Shown: piece after piece, positions 23,162 to 35,405 of the stretch
Layout: each line of letters opens with the position of its first letter
Position numbering within the stretch: the first letter of the stretch is position 1
Source of the DNA: Chiua virens
Lineage: Eukaryota; Basidiomycota; Agaricomycetes; Boletales; Boletaceae
Length of the DNA: 64,000 bases
Reading direction: 5' to 3'
Assembly: GCA_019787685.1 (NCBI GenBank)
Contig: JAHNUO010000007.1
Coordinates: 434,001 to 498,000, forward strand
Notes under the pieces: generated by a model
Database searches by the model: none
Told to the model about the DNA's origin: nothing
What the model saw: the letters and a program-made list of their open reading frames with translations, nothing else
Made by a program: the position numbers and the translations under genes

Positions 23162-23671
23162 GCGCTCGTATTTGGCTGGATTTGTTTGATTTTGTGATGA
23201 TACATCTACCTGTAGCACTTTTTCTTGCCTTCACCTTGTTGTAATTCCCGTCCTGTGGTTTGCAGTTCTTTCCTATATCTATACAAGTCAGTGCATGTCC
23301 GCTCGTACATGATCAAGAGATCTGTTCCTTGCTGTTCTACCTACGCGTGTTTGACATGATATTTTTAGTATACCATCTGAATCCGAGTTCTACATGACGA
23401 ATAGTGGACACGAATATCCTTGCAGGCTCATGGATTCGATGTTGTAATCGGTCGTACTAATAAAATCGGCCTGTGTTCAGGCAGGCGACATTGTAGTTCC
23501 GAACAGCAGCGTGATCCGTTATCGCCGATCGTCTTCGTTTCTGCACCATGCCAACGAAGCCAGTCGTTACAGTATACATTCGATTCATCCCGGCTACCGA
23601 CTTGAGTCTTGAGTCGTCCCAGTCATGTATTATGATTCACCGCTACAGCATACACAGCCATCATCTTCATT
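23162..23671. other. Intergenic stretch between convergent TUP1 and dehydratase genes
   Basis: About 510 bases that should contain both 3' untranslated regions. No tRNA, repeat or conserved frame was noticed. Confidence 0.4.
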
Positions 23672-25710
23672 TCACAGTTCGCCGCCCTTGGCCTTGACCC
23701 AATATGAGCCATTCGGCCACTCATAGTCCGCGATGCTCTGTTTGTACATTTCAATACTGGCAATGGGACGTCCATACTCAGAACACCGTCGACGCGAGCC
23801 AAGCAAGAACCGTCTTACCTGTATCCCTCAGCCGGATTCGAAGGGACGTTGTAACGGCCTCGGGCGTTGATCGAGCAAGGATAAAGGAAGTGTTCATGAA
23901 GGTGGTCCACGAACTCGAGTACGTTACGTTCCATCGTACCAGAGACGGCGATATAGTCGATCAAACTTGTAACATAAATAGCACGAGTATCGGCAAATCA
24001 GTCAATTTGAAGAGCATTCATATCAAAAGAGCAGGCTTGCCTGAGGTGGATGACGTATTCGCAGAGGCCAACGCCACCAGCGTGTGGGCAGACGGGCACG
24101 CCGAATCTGATGCGTGCGTCAGTATACGTTTGTATTGATGGGCAGGGACAAACTTTGCAGCCATGAGAAGGACGCTCAGGACTTCGCTGACACCTGCCAG
24201 ACGGCAGGAATCGATTTGGCACACGTCGATAGCCTCGGCTTGCAAGAGCTGCTTGAAGACCATGCGATTGTGGGCGTGTTCGCCGGTGGCCACACCGATG
24301 CCATGAGGCTTCAATGCCTTGCGGATGGTAGCGTGGCCAAGGATGTCGTCTGGTGCGGTTGGCTCTTCGATGAACCTGTGGTACGCGTGAGTACCTTGAA
24401 TTGCGCGAAAAATGAAGCCAGTGTGCTGACCAAGGCCGGATATCCTCGAGCTTCTTCACATACTCGATAGCCTGGGGGACGTCCCATACTTGGTTGGCAT
24501 CGATCATCAACACAGCCCCGGCTGGACCTGCATTTTTACCCCGGAGCTCAGGACTCATGGGATCACGGCCCTTGGAGCCGGGTGGGAGGTATTGCGGGTC
24601 GTCGATGATAGAGCGGATGATTTTTCCACGGCGGAGATCAGATTCGACATCTGCTCCAACTTTCATCTTGAAGTGATTAAAACCAGCAGCAACAGCTTCC
24701 TTTGTGAGCCGGGCAACCTTCTCGTCTGAATAGCCTACATGTTTACCGAAGGGTTAGTTGAGTTTCGATTCACAACATTAGCCGTCGCACCGAGCCAGCC
24801 GGCCGAAGTGACATAGGCGGGGTATCTGGAAACTGGTTGATTTCTCATGTTCGCTAGGCGGGTGGAGTAATCACTTACCCAAGCTGCTTGACGGTGGTTT
24901 CCCGCTCCTTCTTCCCTGCTTCTTTGGCTTTGAGCAGGGAAATAGCCTCTTCACGTGTGATGGCATCCGTAATGTAACGGAATGCAGTCGCATCTACCAA
25001 TTCTTCCTGACAAAAAATGACATTGTAATTTGAATAAGCACCACGAATTGCCGCGGAGTATGTGCTCACCGGTGTCATGTCTACCACAAGCTTCCAAAGC
25101 GGTTTCCCTCGAGCACGGGCAAACATGTCCCAGAGCGCATTGTTCACAGCACCTGCTGCGATATGAATAACACCTTTTTCGGGGCCGATCCTGTTTGAAC
25201 ATCACGTCAGTCCTCGTCACATTATCCTTCCCAAAAAGATACCCACCATCGCAGTTGAGGATCAGATGACAGCCAATCCCAGGTTTTCCCCATGACCTTG
25301 AAGAGCTCTTCCGGATCACGGCCGATAAGTTTGTTAGCAAGCGCTGCGATTGCTTGACAGACCTGTAAACGGTTTGAAGTTTCCTTAAACGAAGCAGGCA
25401 GTCCGACTTACGATTTCGTTTCCACGACCGATCGTAAACGTCATGCCATGTCCGACGAGTGGCGATTCTCCATTGGTGAAAATGGAGACGTAAGCCGATG
25501 AGTAGTCGCACTCGGTGTTCCTGCCGACGCCACCGGACTTAGCGTCAGCCCATAGAGTGCGTTTCGCGAACTTACATTGCATCTGTACCATCTCCCGATA
25601 GTGATGTCGGGAAACGGACGTCTGTCCACCGAGACCATGAGCGGGATTCACGCTTGGGATACAGGAACGACCTCACCGTGCGTTTCGAAACGAGTGATCT
25701 TTCGGGACAT
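23672..25710 (-). CDS. Enolase-superfamily sugar-acid dehydratase (ENOSF1/L-fuconate dehydratase type)
   Basis: Mandelate-racemase-like member of the enolase superfamily. Relatives dehydrate L-fuconate or L-galactonate in sugar-acid catabolism. Starts at ATG 25710 ([20 protein letters not shown]). Then come [20 protein letters not shown] with [49 protein letters not shown] and [20 protein letters not shown]. The catalytic barrel has [19 protein letters not shown] (Lys motif KxK), [20 protein letters not shown] (metal Asp), [19 protein letters not shown] (metal Glu) and [37 protein letters not shown] and [15 protein letters not shown] follow. It ends at [19 protein letters not shown] at 23672. 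Catalytic and metal residues are in place; the exact substrate cannot be told. One intron uses a GC donor at 24040. Convergent with TUP1. Confidence 0.9.
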
Positions 25711-26415
25711 GGTGGTCATTGGTGAACGTTCGAGAGCCCCGAGGTGCGAAGGGGGATTAATATGGAATGATGTCGTCGTTTTCCAGTTCACGCTGTCATT
25801 TTGCCATTAATTTATAGATTGCGAAAGCGGAGTCGTCGGGGCGGCGGCCCGGGTGTGTGGGGAGGAAGAAAAAGTACTGCAAACTGTACGTATACGTTGA
25901 AGAAGACGTCAAACTACTAGTAAAATCATATGCTTGAGCTGGCGGCCCGAGCAGACAAATTGTCCGGACCGACGGTCCTGTCATTCGATTTGAAGCCTGA
26001 GGGGATCCTTAACAATGAAGAAGCAACGAAAGTCAGACGCGATTGCCCTACTATTAACTTCATTCTTGACCATAACTTACAGTCTTGTGCAGAGCTTAAC
26101 GTGAACCATTCCTTGGTGAAGTTCAGGTTAAAACGATAGGGGTATGAATGAAAATGGTAAGCATTTGAAGCGGAGCGTGAAGTTAGATTGGAAGAGCCGC
26201 AGATATCGATGTCTGTCGAGCCCAACACCACGCCCGGCGTCATCAACGCACTTTAAGCAAGGTTCGTACCTTTGCATTGATGGGTTTACATGCATACACG
26301 ACGTGGCCTATACTCTTTTCCGATGACGCGGGCTCGTTGAGATGGATGGTGGCCCTTTGGTTCAGATGGCGTCCATGGGCTTATCTTACTCGACCATAGA
26401 CACGACCTCTTCAAA
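25711..26415. other. Shared upstream region of the dehydratase and RPS3 genes
   Basis: About 700 bases between divergent starts. It presumably includes both promoters and a 5' untranslated region of RPS3. Small open frames (25930-26139, 26144-26326) look like chance. Confidence 0.4.
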
Positions 26416-27352
26416 ATGTCCGGCCAAATCAGTAAAAAGCGCAAGTTCGTCGCAGACGGTGTTTTCCGCGCCGAGCTCAATGAATTCTTCACCCGCGAAC
26501 TCGCCGAGGAGGGTTACTCTGGCTGTGACGTCCGTGTCACCCATGCACGCACTGAGGTACTTACATTGCTCGTCCCACCTTTACAATGTCCACAAAATGT
26601 CGTTAGATCATCATTCGCGCCACTCACACTCAAGAAGTTCTTGGTGAAAAAGCTCGCCGTATTCGCGAGCTGACCGCTCTCGTTCAAAAACGTTTCAAGT
26701 TCCCCGACAACTCTCTCGAATTATATGCCGAAAAGGTCCAACAGCGTGGACTCTCTGCGATTGCGCAGTGCGAGAGCTTGCGATACAAACTTCTCGGTGG
26801 TCTCGCTGTCAGGAGGCAAGTCAATACCAATGTGTACCACATGTTTGTCTAACAAGAATTTGCAGAGCTTGTTACGGTGTCCTCCGTTTCGTCATGGAGT
26901 CTGGTGCAAAAGGCTGTGAAGTTGTCGTTTCCGGCAAACTTCGTGCTGCCCGTGCCAAGTCTATGAAGTTCACTGATGGATTCATGATCCACTCCGGTCA
27001 GCCCGCTCGTGACTTTGTTGACTATGCTGTACGGCACGTGCTGCTGAAGCAGGGTGTTCTTGGTATCAAAGTCAAAATGTAAGTTCGGCCATGTAATCAC
27101 CTTTGTGGAGATGTCTAACCTTTGCTTAGCATGAAAGGCTGGGATCCCGAAGGGCAAGTTGGACCCAGGAAGCCCCTCCCTGATTCCGTGCAAATCTTGG
27201 AGCCACCCGTCGACAAGATCGTTTCGGAACCTTCCTCCGAATCAAGAGATCCTGTTGTCGTCCCTGCTGCTCCACCGGCAGTGGAGGAGCCTGCTTATGC
27301 CCAAGAGGCTACTTTCCAGGCTGATCCTCAGGCAGAGGAAGGTGGTTGGTAA
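26416..27352 (+). CDS. RPS3: Cytosolic small-subunit ribosomal protein uS3 (RPS3)
   Basis: Ribosomal protein of the 40S mRNA entry site, with KH domain. It begins [20 protein letters not shown] and [20 protein letters not shown] at 26416. After an intron, [20 protein letters not shown] and [20 protein letters not shown] lead to [21 protein letters not shown] second intron uses the GC donor at 26816 and restores [20 protein letters not shown]. Then come [20 protein letters not shown] and [20 protein letters not shown]. The eukaryotic tail is [16 protein letters not shown], rich in Pro/Glu, ending EEGGW with TAA at 27350-27352. Length and motifs match RPS3 closely; all joints are in phase. Confidence 0.96.
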
Positions 27353-27671
27353 TTTTGTTATGTACTCAGTTTGCATGCATGAAACCAAAAGTTGTATCTT
27401 CCTATGCACGATGAGACTGTAAGACCACTGTGTCGAGGAGCATTGTCTTTGAGCGGACCATGCAGAATTGACAACTGAAACATCCGGCCGAAAGCGGTCC
27501 GGTTCGACGACCAAAACGGATGCATTGAAATGGCTCCTCTTTGTGAGTTGGTCCACTTGGTGAGTCCATTTCCGTGGATTTACGTTACAATGAAAAGACC
27601 ACCTCGAGTCCGACTATATATATAATTTACTCGGGTGGCACCACCCTCAAAGTTTCCTACCGTACTTCTCG
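27353..27671 (+). promoter_or_regulatory. Intergenic region with TATA box of the aspartic protease
   Basis: Holds the RPS3 3' end and the promoter of the next gene. CTATATATATAATTTAC at about 27612-27628, some 50 bases before the ATG at 27672, is a clear TATA-type element followed by a pyrimidine-rich leader. Confidence 0.5.
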
Positions 27672-29469
27672 ATGCACCTCACGCCGGCCGTTGTCACATT
27701 CCTTGCTGTGTTATCCCTTTTGTCCACCTCATTCGCACTAGACCAACCCGATATCAACGTGGTTCGAGTCCCCCTTCAACGGAAATCATTCGTTACCAAA
27801 TCTCCAAATCGTAATTCGCGCAGTCGCGCCAACACCGCGGCAGGCCGTGTCAACCTAGGTTTCCTAAAGACCAATGTAGCCAACATTGCAATGTGAGTCG
27901 TCTCGTACATGCTGAACTCCGACTCGACGCAGTACACATAAAGGAGGCGGTTGTATTATATTTACACAATCTCATGATCATGATATACTGGGTGAACTAA
28001 TCTTGTTACATCAAGGAAATATCGCGTCACGCTTGCTGCGTACGAATCAAACACAGGTTTCCCACATCCTTTGGCACAAGCCATCTCAGCGATCAACACG
28101 GGATCTTTGGCAGCTGGCCGAAATGATAGTGGCGCTGGGACAACCTTACCGACCGGCAAGGTGGTAAAACGGCGTCGAGACAGAACTTTCGGTCCTCTCG
28201 GTAATCGCACTTCACCCAACCATGTTCCCCGAGGATATCACATCAAGAGAGAGGATATATCCCTCTCTGATATCAATTCTAACATGTGGATGGGTGCTAT
28301 CAGTGTTGGTACTCCCCCACAGAATTTCACAGGTATCCACAGTTCCTCAGTCATTTTGTACCGCCGAATTAACATCTTGGTTATCTTTACAGTCGATTTC
28401 GACACCGGCTCAGCAGACCTGATCCTCCCGGACAAAGCTTGCGACAATACCTGCGATGGACACGCACGATACGACCCCACGGCTTCTTCGACTTTTGTCA
28501 ATCTTGGCAAGACCTTCCAAATGACATACAGTGGCGGGTCAAGCGTGAATGGCACGCAATATGCGGACAACGTGTACATGGGCGGATATGAAGTACGGCC
28601 TACGTCACGTCGCTACAGTTTGATTCGCTAACCCATGCCCAGGCCGTGAACCAGACCTTTGGTGCTGCCACGACTTATTCCACGGGGCTCCAGAGCCCTA
28701 CTTTCCTCCCGGATGGCCTACTTGGCCTGGGTTTCTCCCTGATATCTACTTCCGGCACACCATCTGTGTTCCAGACCATGTGGTCCAACGGTGTTTTGCC
28801 ACAAGGCGTGTTCGGCCTTCGCACTTTCCTCCGAATCCGGAAAGAGTGAACTCACCATCGGCGGCACGAATACGAATTTGTATCAAGCCTCGACGATAGA
28901 ATATATCAACGTATCTATCCCGGCTTACTGGCAAATACCATTCGCTGGCCTCTTTCGCCCTGGCTTAAATAATACTCCCGATGTCGTTTTGGTCAACAAG
29001 ACTTCCTATGCACAGGCGATCGTGGACTCAGGAACGACCCTGATCATCACAACCGACGACCTTGCCCAGGCCTTCTATGCCAACGTCACAAACGCCGCCG
29101 AAATCGGGGGTGGGGTCTGGACCGGTATGTGGACTCGTCATGTAGCATTCGGTATTTACTCACATGTTGTTCAGTTCCATGCGATACTGTCGGTTCGCTT
29201 GCGCCGACGCTGACGCTCGGTTCCCGTAGCTTTACTGTTTCGTCTTCTACTTTCAACCTCGGTCCGGTTTCTGAGGGCTCATCAGATTGCGTAGCTGGTC
29301 TTGCTGGTGGAGGAAGCCGTATGTACCTCCTACCTCTTCAAGCATGGCAATTGTTTGCTAACGGTTTCGTCTCGTAGCGTACTGGATCATCGGTGATGTC
29401 TTCCTTCAGAACGTTTACACCATATTCGACGTCGCCAACACTCGTATTGGTTTCGCGAACCTTGCATGA
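27672..29469 (+). CDS. Secreted pepsin-like aspartic protease (A1), one frame break
   Basis: Extracellular A1-family endopeptidase. It starts at 27672 with a signal peptide (hydrophobic AVVTFLAVLSLLSTSFA, then LDQP) and a long propeptide rich in Arg/Ser. The mature domain has MWMGAISVGTPPQNFT, the first active-site motif VDFDTGSADLILP, and FQMTYSGGSSVNGTQYADNV. It continues with SPTFLPDGLLGLGF and, after the break, SGKSELTIGGTN. The second active-site motif is AIVDSGTTLI, and the C-terminus is YWIIGDVFLQNVYTIFDVAN with TGA at 29467-29469. Both catalytic Asp residues are present. Near 28820 the frame changes: GVLPQGVF is followed by an extra G that puts the paralogue-like FALSSESGKSEL one base out, and no intron can absorb it. 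This is a very recent pseudogene or a base error. Confidence 0.85.
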
Positions 29470-29676
29470 ATTTTGGCCACAAATGAATGGACGGACGGAC
29501 GTCGGACAGTGTTCAAGCATTCGCTACTATCTCGATGCTTTCCTTTGGACGGTTTTTGCAGCTTTTTTGGATTGTTCTTGATACTAGCATCCTTGATGGA
29601 TAATTACGCTTAAAATGATTCATGGACTATATAGCCACGGATTAAGCAGTGGGTATGTATGTACTACATGTACGTA

Positions 29677-31316
29677 CTACAGTAGCATCCTTTTGGCCCA
29701 CCTCGGCATTGCAATGCACTCACGGATGTTTTCTATTCCACTCACCCAACTGACGAGTCGCTCAAACCCTAGCCCAAACCCACCATGTGGTGCGCTCCCG
29801 TACCTCCTGAGATCTACGTACCACCCGTACTCGTTTCCATTGGAATCCAGCCCATGAGAAGCCATACGTCGCTGAAGCGACTCTAATCGTTCCTCCCTCA
29901 ACGAACCACCAACCAGCTCGCCGACGAATGGCACTAAAAGGTCAAAGCACGCAACCGTCCTCTCGTCCTCATTCACCCGCATGTAAAATGGTTTTAGAGT
30001 GCTCGGGTAGTCTGTGACAAACACCGGCCCCTTGACGAGCACTTCGCTGAGCCACTTTTCATGCTCACTCTGCAGAGCGTGACCCCATTTAGGTTCGAAC
30101 GCAAATGGACGCACCCGCGAGGCGGGCGATGCATGATATGTATGCAGCTCGGAGATCGCTTCAGTGTAGCTCATCCGTGTCCATGGATTGGAGGATGCAG
30201 CGCTCTCCAAGCTCTTGACTCGTTCTTCTTGTCCAGCGATCCCTTTAGCGAGCAACGCGCGTTCGTCCCGTCCAGCACCCAGTGCGTCCTTGATGCAGGT
30301 TTCGACGACGTCACATACGTCGCCGACTGTGTTCGTCCACGCCCATTCTGCCTCGAGCATCCAAAATTCGGCGAGATGTCGGTTCGTTTGTGACCGTTCA
30401 GCACGGAAGCACGGGGAGAGGGTGTACACGCGGGCGAGTGACGACGCGAGAGCTTCGAGGTGGAGTTGGGAGGATACCGTCAAGTAGGCTGGTTTGGAGA
30501 AAAACTCGGGCATGGACATCGGGCGGTACGGGTTCTAGGGCCGGCGTGCCTTGGGAGGGTGCGAGCGAAGACGAGGGAGTGACACAAAATGTCTCCCCTG
30601 CGCCTTCGCAGTCGCTGGATGTGAGGATGGGCGTGTGTGCGTAGTAAAAGTCGTGTTTCTGCGTCGCTTCCGGTGAGCGGCGGAAGGAAGGTCCTTGGTC
30701 GGGGCGGAACGTACCTCGAAAAAGGCATGGAGGGAATGGACGAGCGAGTTACGAAGACGTAGCATGGCTGCATTCGTGTCTGTTCGGGGACGCAGGTGGG
30801 CGTGGTCTCGGAGGTACTCCAATGTATGGGATTGTTTCTGGATTGGATATAGCTACAGACGCGTGAGCAAAGGACAGACAAGGGTCAAATGCCGGAGGCT
30901 GACATCTGGGTTGCACTCGCCGAGTATGTCCAAGCGAGTCCACTTGCAGTTCATGTGCTTGGCCAGCACCCGGGCTAGCCACGATGGTCCCGGTCATGTG
31001 CACGCTCGCGCCGTTAGTCAAGCTGAAGGATTTGCACGCGTCAAAGGCGAAGAAGACATTGGTAGGACGGGAATCAGAGAGAAAAGACTTACCCTTGAAA
31101 GTTCGTATTCAGGCTATTGCTCAAGACTGTTTGGAGTCCTGAAGTACAACTACCATCGTTGATAACTGCGAAAGTAACTTTCTTCTGCCGTCTCACAGAC
31201 TTGACCCAACCATGGACATGAACTTTACCGGCGGTGTCTTGTCCTGAAGTTAAGATCTGTCGGATAGTTGGAGGTAGTATCCTCGTCGACGTCGACAGGA
31301 ACCTCTTTAAAAACAT
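29677..31316 (-). CDS. Asparaginyl-tRNA synthetase, probably mitochondrial
   Basis: Class IIb synthetase charging tRNA-Asn. The ATG at 31316 opens MFLKRFLSTSTRILPPTIRQ, a basic, Ser/Thr-rich presequence pointing to mitochondria. The OB-fold anticodon domain follows: AGKVHVHGWVKSVRRQKKVT and FAVINDGSCTSGLQTVLSNS. Later exons give GASVHMTGTIVASPGAGQAH with ELQVDSLG, HAHLRPRTDTNAAMLRLRNS, and DFYYAHTPILTSSDCEGAGE. The catalytic core has NPYRPMSMPEFFSKPAYLTV, SQLHLEALASSLARVYTLSP, CFRAERSQTNRHLAEFWMLE (motif 2), and PHGGFGLGFERLVSWVSGIE (motif 3). It ends with TAG at 29677-29679. The motif set is specific for AsnRS over AspRS. Convergent with the protease gene; about five exons, in phase. Confidence 0.92.
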
Positions 31317-31547
31317 CAAATCAAAGTATGCCGGACACAGCCACTTGACGCGTGTATCGGTTAGAGCAACATCGTGATAGCGGAAGGAAATGTATCGACA
31401 ACAGTAAAGGATACAAGCCAAGCCCTCCGTAGCTTTGGACGATATTTTAATGTGTATTAATAACCGGAGAACGTGCAATGAGCAACAGGTACCTCTTCAA
31501 CATTCTTTTTGAATCTGAGACCGTGTGGTCGAGGACCCGAGGGTCGA

Positions 31548-32104
31548 TTAGAATCCTCCTCGCCCCCGCCCACGGGGTCTACCTCGTCCGCGTCCTCTGT
31601 CCAGCACCCCCCTTCCACGAGCGCGACCACGAGTGTCCTCCTTTTTCCTTCCCTTTGGCTTTGGAGCATCGTCGACAAGGAGCGTGTCCAAGGGGAGTGC
31701 ATCGGGAAGGATGAAGTAACGAACATTGTTTCCACGGATGGAGAGCGAGTCGAGGGACACGGGATCGCGGTTACGCGTCGTCATTTTAACGGTTTTGAGA
31801 TGCGTGTTCATCTGCATATCGACGCCTGTCGCAGAGTGGTTAGCGAGACATACCAAACAAACGACGACGACAGGCGCACCAGTGATCGTCCCATGGACGA
31901 CCGATCCATTCTTGAGCTCGATGGAGACGGTCTCATTGTTCAATTTCATCAAAAACCTGTTGTGATAAATCAAAGAAAATAGGTATCAGCACTATGTTTT
32001 CTCAGCTTTCTAAGGGCAAAATGGGAAGGGGTCGATGAAGTCTAAGGTCAGGTTAAAGCTTGTGAACGCACACGAAAGAAAGATATTCACCTAACGAGCT
32101 TCAT
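31548..32104 (-). CDS. SMD1: Spliceosomal Sm protein SmD1
   Basis: Core Sm protein of the U1, U2, U4 and U5 snRNPs. Exon 1 is only MKLVR at 32104; an intron gives [20 protein letters not shown] and HGTITG (Sm1 motif). A second intron leads to [20 protein letters not shown] and [20 protein letters not shown] (Sm2 motif [11 protein letters not shown]), then [12 protein letters not shown]. The tail is a run of RG dipeptides, the target of symmetric arginine methylation, ending GRGGF with TAA at 31548-31550. The length of about 125 residues fits SmD1. It is followed on the same strand by AsnRS with about 230 bases between. Confidence 0.95.
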
Positions 32105-32951
32105 GATGGCGATGGTGCGATATCTAGCGCCCTTGCAAGCAGTCGCCACAGATTGTGTTTGGACTTGTTTGATTTACCACTCTTTCTATTACAGTACTAC
32201 GGTAGTGTACATACTACTGAACTTGTTGAACGCACGGCTGCTGTCGAACACGAATCAAAGGCGCATGCCTCCAGGTAAATTCTTCCTGGCCGGGCCGCCA
32301 TTCCCTCTGTCGAACAATATCCTTCTTTTCATTATGCCAGAGGTCATCGGATGTGGGCGGTCCGGGACGGCTTCCTTAAAGTAAGTGTCTCAATACAAGT
32401 GGGGCTACTAGTATACCATCCGGCAACGAGTGCCCTGACACGCGATGGACTGGCTGTGGTGTGCGCATGAGAAGGTTATGAAGCGGGTGAAAATTGTGCC
32501 ACGCCAGTGGGACGGCGCCGGTTCAAGCCCGCACCTTCATGTTTGAAGGTTCAGCTCAGCGTTATCACGCGTTCACTATAAGTAGTTGCAAGCTCACTAT
32601 GGTATGTAGGATTTCTGGATTGCTCTTGGCTATGCTCAAAACCCCTAAAGCCAACTTCGCACTTCTCGGGGCAGATGCGTACGCATATATTCGCGACTAA
32701 TCTTGACTCCTGTCCCGCCTGATCACTCTGAACTTTCTGAAATCACGGCCCGTCTCCCATAAAGAGGGCTTCTGTTCTGGACCTGTTCGGTCACTTCCGT
32801 ATGTTTCAGTCATAAGATTTCAGAGAATACGTCATGAGTCTTCTAGCGTTTCCGATCCTGCTGTTACGTAGTACACGGTATTAAAGGGAGCGGAGAAGTG
32901 GAGCTCTGCGACCTGCGCATCCGAACTGTACTGGGTAACTCGTCGTTCGAG
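32105..32951. other. Intergenic stretch upstream of SmD1 and alpha-galactosidase 1
   Basis: Divergent promoter region of about 850 bases. GGTTCAAGCCCGCACC near 32519-32534 resembles a tRNA B box, but no matching acceptor or anticodon arms were found. Nothing else was recognised. Confidence 0.4.
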
Positions 32952-35268
32952 ATGTCTTCGTCTTTTAGGACTCTAGAAACCGTCGTTGGTATTCTGTCCA
33001 TCGCTTCGTCCGTAGCTGGACTACAGAATGGTGTTGGCAAGCTTCCAGGTGAGTTATTTTGCTCACTATCACGGTACCGCAAAGAAGCTGAATGCTACCA
33101 AGTTATGGGCTACAATGGTAGGTGGCGTTTTGGTTGGAGACATTTGGTGGACCTGACATAGTTAACTTCTGAAAGCCTGGAACGCGTTCGCGGTAAGTTA
33201 TTCCGAATCGTAGCGTAACATCTAATGCTAACATCTGTCCATTAGTGCAATGTCAACGAAACTCTGGTTATTCAAACTGCTCAGTACATGAAAGACTATG
33301 GTCTCTTGGTGAGGTTGTCTGGACCTAGCCATTTGATATGTTGACTAAGGATATCTAAGGATGTCGGTTATAATCATGTTAATCTGGACGATTGCTGGGC
33401 AGCCAAGAACCGTAGCTCCACTGGCGAAGTTCTTTCTGGTTGGCCGTATGATCTTTGTGGCGCAACCCGGCCCGCTGATGTTCGTGATATTAGATCCAAT
33501 TCGCTTCCCAAGCATGAACAATCTTACCAATCAGCTGCATTCGATGGGCTTGTGAGCATGTCAACTTCGTTCTAATGATCATTTGTTATTATTTTCTTGT
33601 AGTTCTGCAGGCATTGTAAGTTCCCGATCGAATCACGATACCTTGTCAATTTATTTGCGTCCAGTACTCCGACTCTGGCTGGTTCACATGTCAAGGGTAT
33701 CCGGGTTCCTTCGAGCATGAGGAACAGGATGCACTCACGTTCCAATCTTGGGGTTTCGATTTCTTAAAGTGAGTGTAGCTACTTGCGCGTCACTCTAAAG
33801 GAATCACTCTAACTCTTCCTTTGCAGGTATGATAACTGTGCTAGTTAGTGATCCGACACTGGTTCCGTTCCCATGACTCTACTAGTAATGCTCCTTCAGT
33901 TCCCTTCGACGATGTGATTCGACAGGGTATGGTCGGCAGTGAGCATTATCTTTAATTCTGGCGCCCACTACCTCACTGCGGTATTCGGCAGAGTACCAGC
34001 GAATGACGGATGCATTAGCCAAGGTTGCTGAGCAGACTGGGACTACCTTTACATTCAGCTTGTGTGAATGGGGATGGGTGTGTCAAGTGTGCATCTACTT
34101 GTAGCTTTCCACTTATAAATGGGTGCTCAGAACCAAGTTTGGCTGTGAGTCCTCCAAGAATTCTGTCCTTCGCATATTGATCGTGCTGGTATAGATGGGG
34201 TGCTTCTATTGGTCACAGTTGGAGGGTAAGTGTCAGGTACTATAGGGTTCAATCGTGAACGTTTGATAACTTCACTAGATCGACGACGACATTGCACCTC
34301 GATGGGATTCCATCGCATCAATTATTAATTTGTATGCTTTCACCCTCTCGCGGCTTGTTGGTCAAGGTCATTGAACTGACAAACGTGTAGCGCTTCCTTT
34401 ATCACCCAAGCAACAAACTTCTATGGGCGAAACGATCCTGATATGGTGATTAGTCCCTGTTGAATAGTACCGATTCTGATCACTCACGCAAAGATCAGCT
34501 TGAAATAGGAAATGGAGATCTCACATACGATGAAGCGAAGACCCATTTCACAGCCTGGGCGCTCATGAAAGCTCCCCTGTTGATTGGCACCAACGTGAGC
34601 TCTGTGGTGATTGTTTCGACACTAAGTGCAATGAACTGTGGCATATTAGTTGGCGACCATCGGTTCAGAAATGCTCGACATTTTCAAAAACACTGAGATC
34701 ATCGCAATTAATCAAGATCCGGTCTATGGTACCAGTATTTCGCCCTTCCGATGGGGTATTAATGTAAGTCATTCGCTTCCAACCCTTCGGACGGTATTCT
34801 TACGTGTATTCATAGCCTGATTGGACTTCCAACTCTTCGTTCCCTGCCCAGTACTGGAGTGGTCCAAGCGAGAATGGAACTGTCTTCATGCTCGTAAGGA
34901 TTTTGTCCAGCAGCACAGTTTGGTTCAACTGATCGTTGGATGGTAGATCAACACCCTCAATGAACCCACTGATATGTTCTTCGATCTGACCGAGTCTCCG
35001 TGGATCCGTGCCGGCCGCCAGTATTCTATCAGAGTGAGTTGTTAGATGGTCTTGTACTTCCTAGCTGAGGGTGCTGCTCTAGGATCTTTGGGCTCACGCA
35101 AACAACGGCATTGCCGTGCGCAATTATACCGCAACTGCTGTTGCTCCGCACGGTGTTGCAGCTCTCTTACTCCAGGATGCTGGTGATGAACCTTCGGGTC
35201 TTAGGCCATTCTGCGCTGGTGAGGCAGCAGCACAATGTACTGCTGAGAACGGGACCAAATATTACTAG
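32952..35268 (+). CDS. Secreted GH27 alpha-galactosidase
   Basis: Glycoside hydrolase family 27 alpha-galactosidase, removing terminal alpha-galactose outside the cell. The ATG at 32952 opens a signal peptide ([24 protein letters not shown]). Then small exons follow: [67 protein letters not shown] and [33 protein letters not shown] carries the nucleophile Asp of [25 protein letters not shown] follows, then [20 protein letters not shown], the acid/base region. [40 protein letters not shown] and a C-terminal beta domain ([20 protein letters not shown]) end with TAG at 35266-35268. About 18 exons, all joints in frame. The paralogue at 37209 shares the intron pattern. Confidence 0.88.
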
Positions 35269-35405
35269 ACCAACACTTGTACATAGTCCGCCGAAGGGAA
35301 TCCCTACCTGTCACTTCGGTTTACGCGAACGTTTGAACACTCGTTTATTATTTCTTTCGTTTCTCACTCTTCTTGTCCAAAGCGTCCAAAAGTCGCTGAG
35401 ATTAT

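Noticed and set aside
32480..32540. Possible tRNA around GGTTCAAGCCCGCACC
   Set aside because: Only the B-box-like part is present; no acceptor stem or anticodon arm can be folded.
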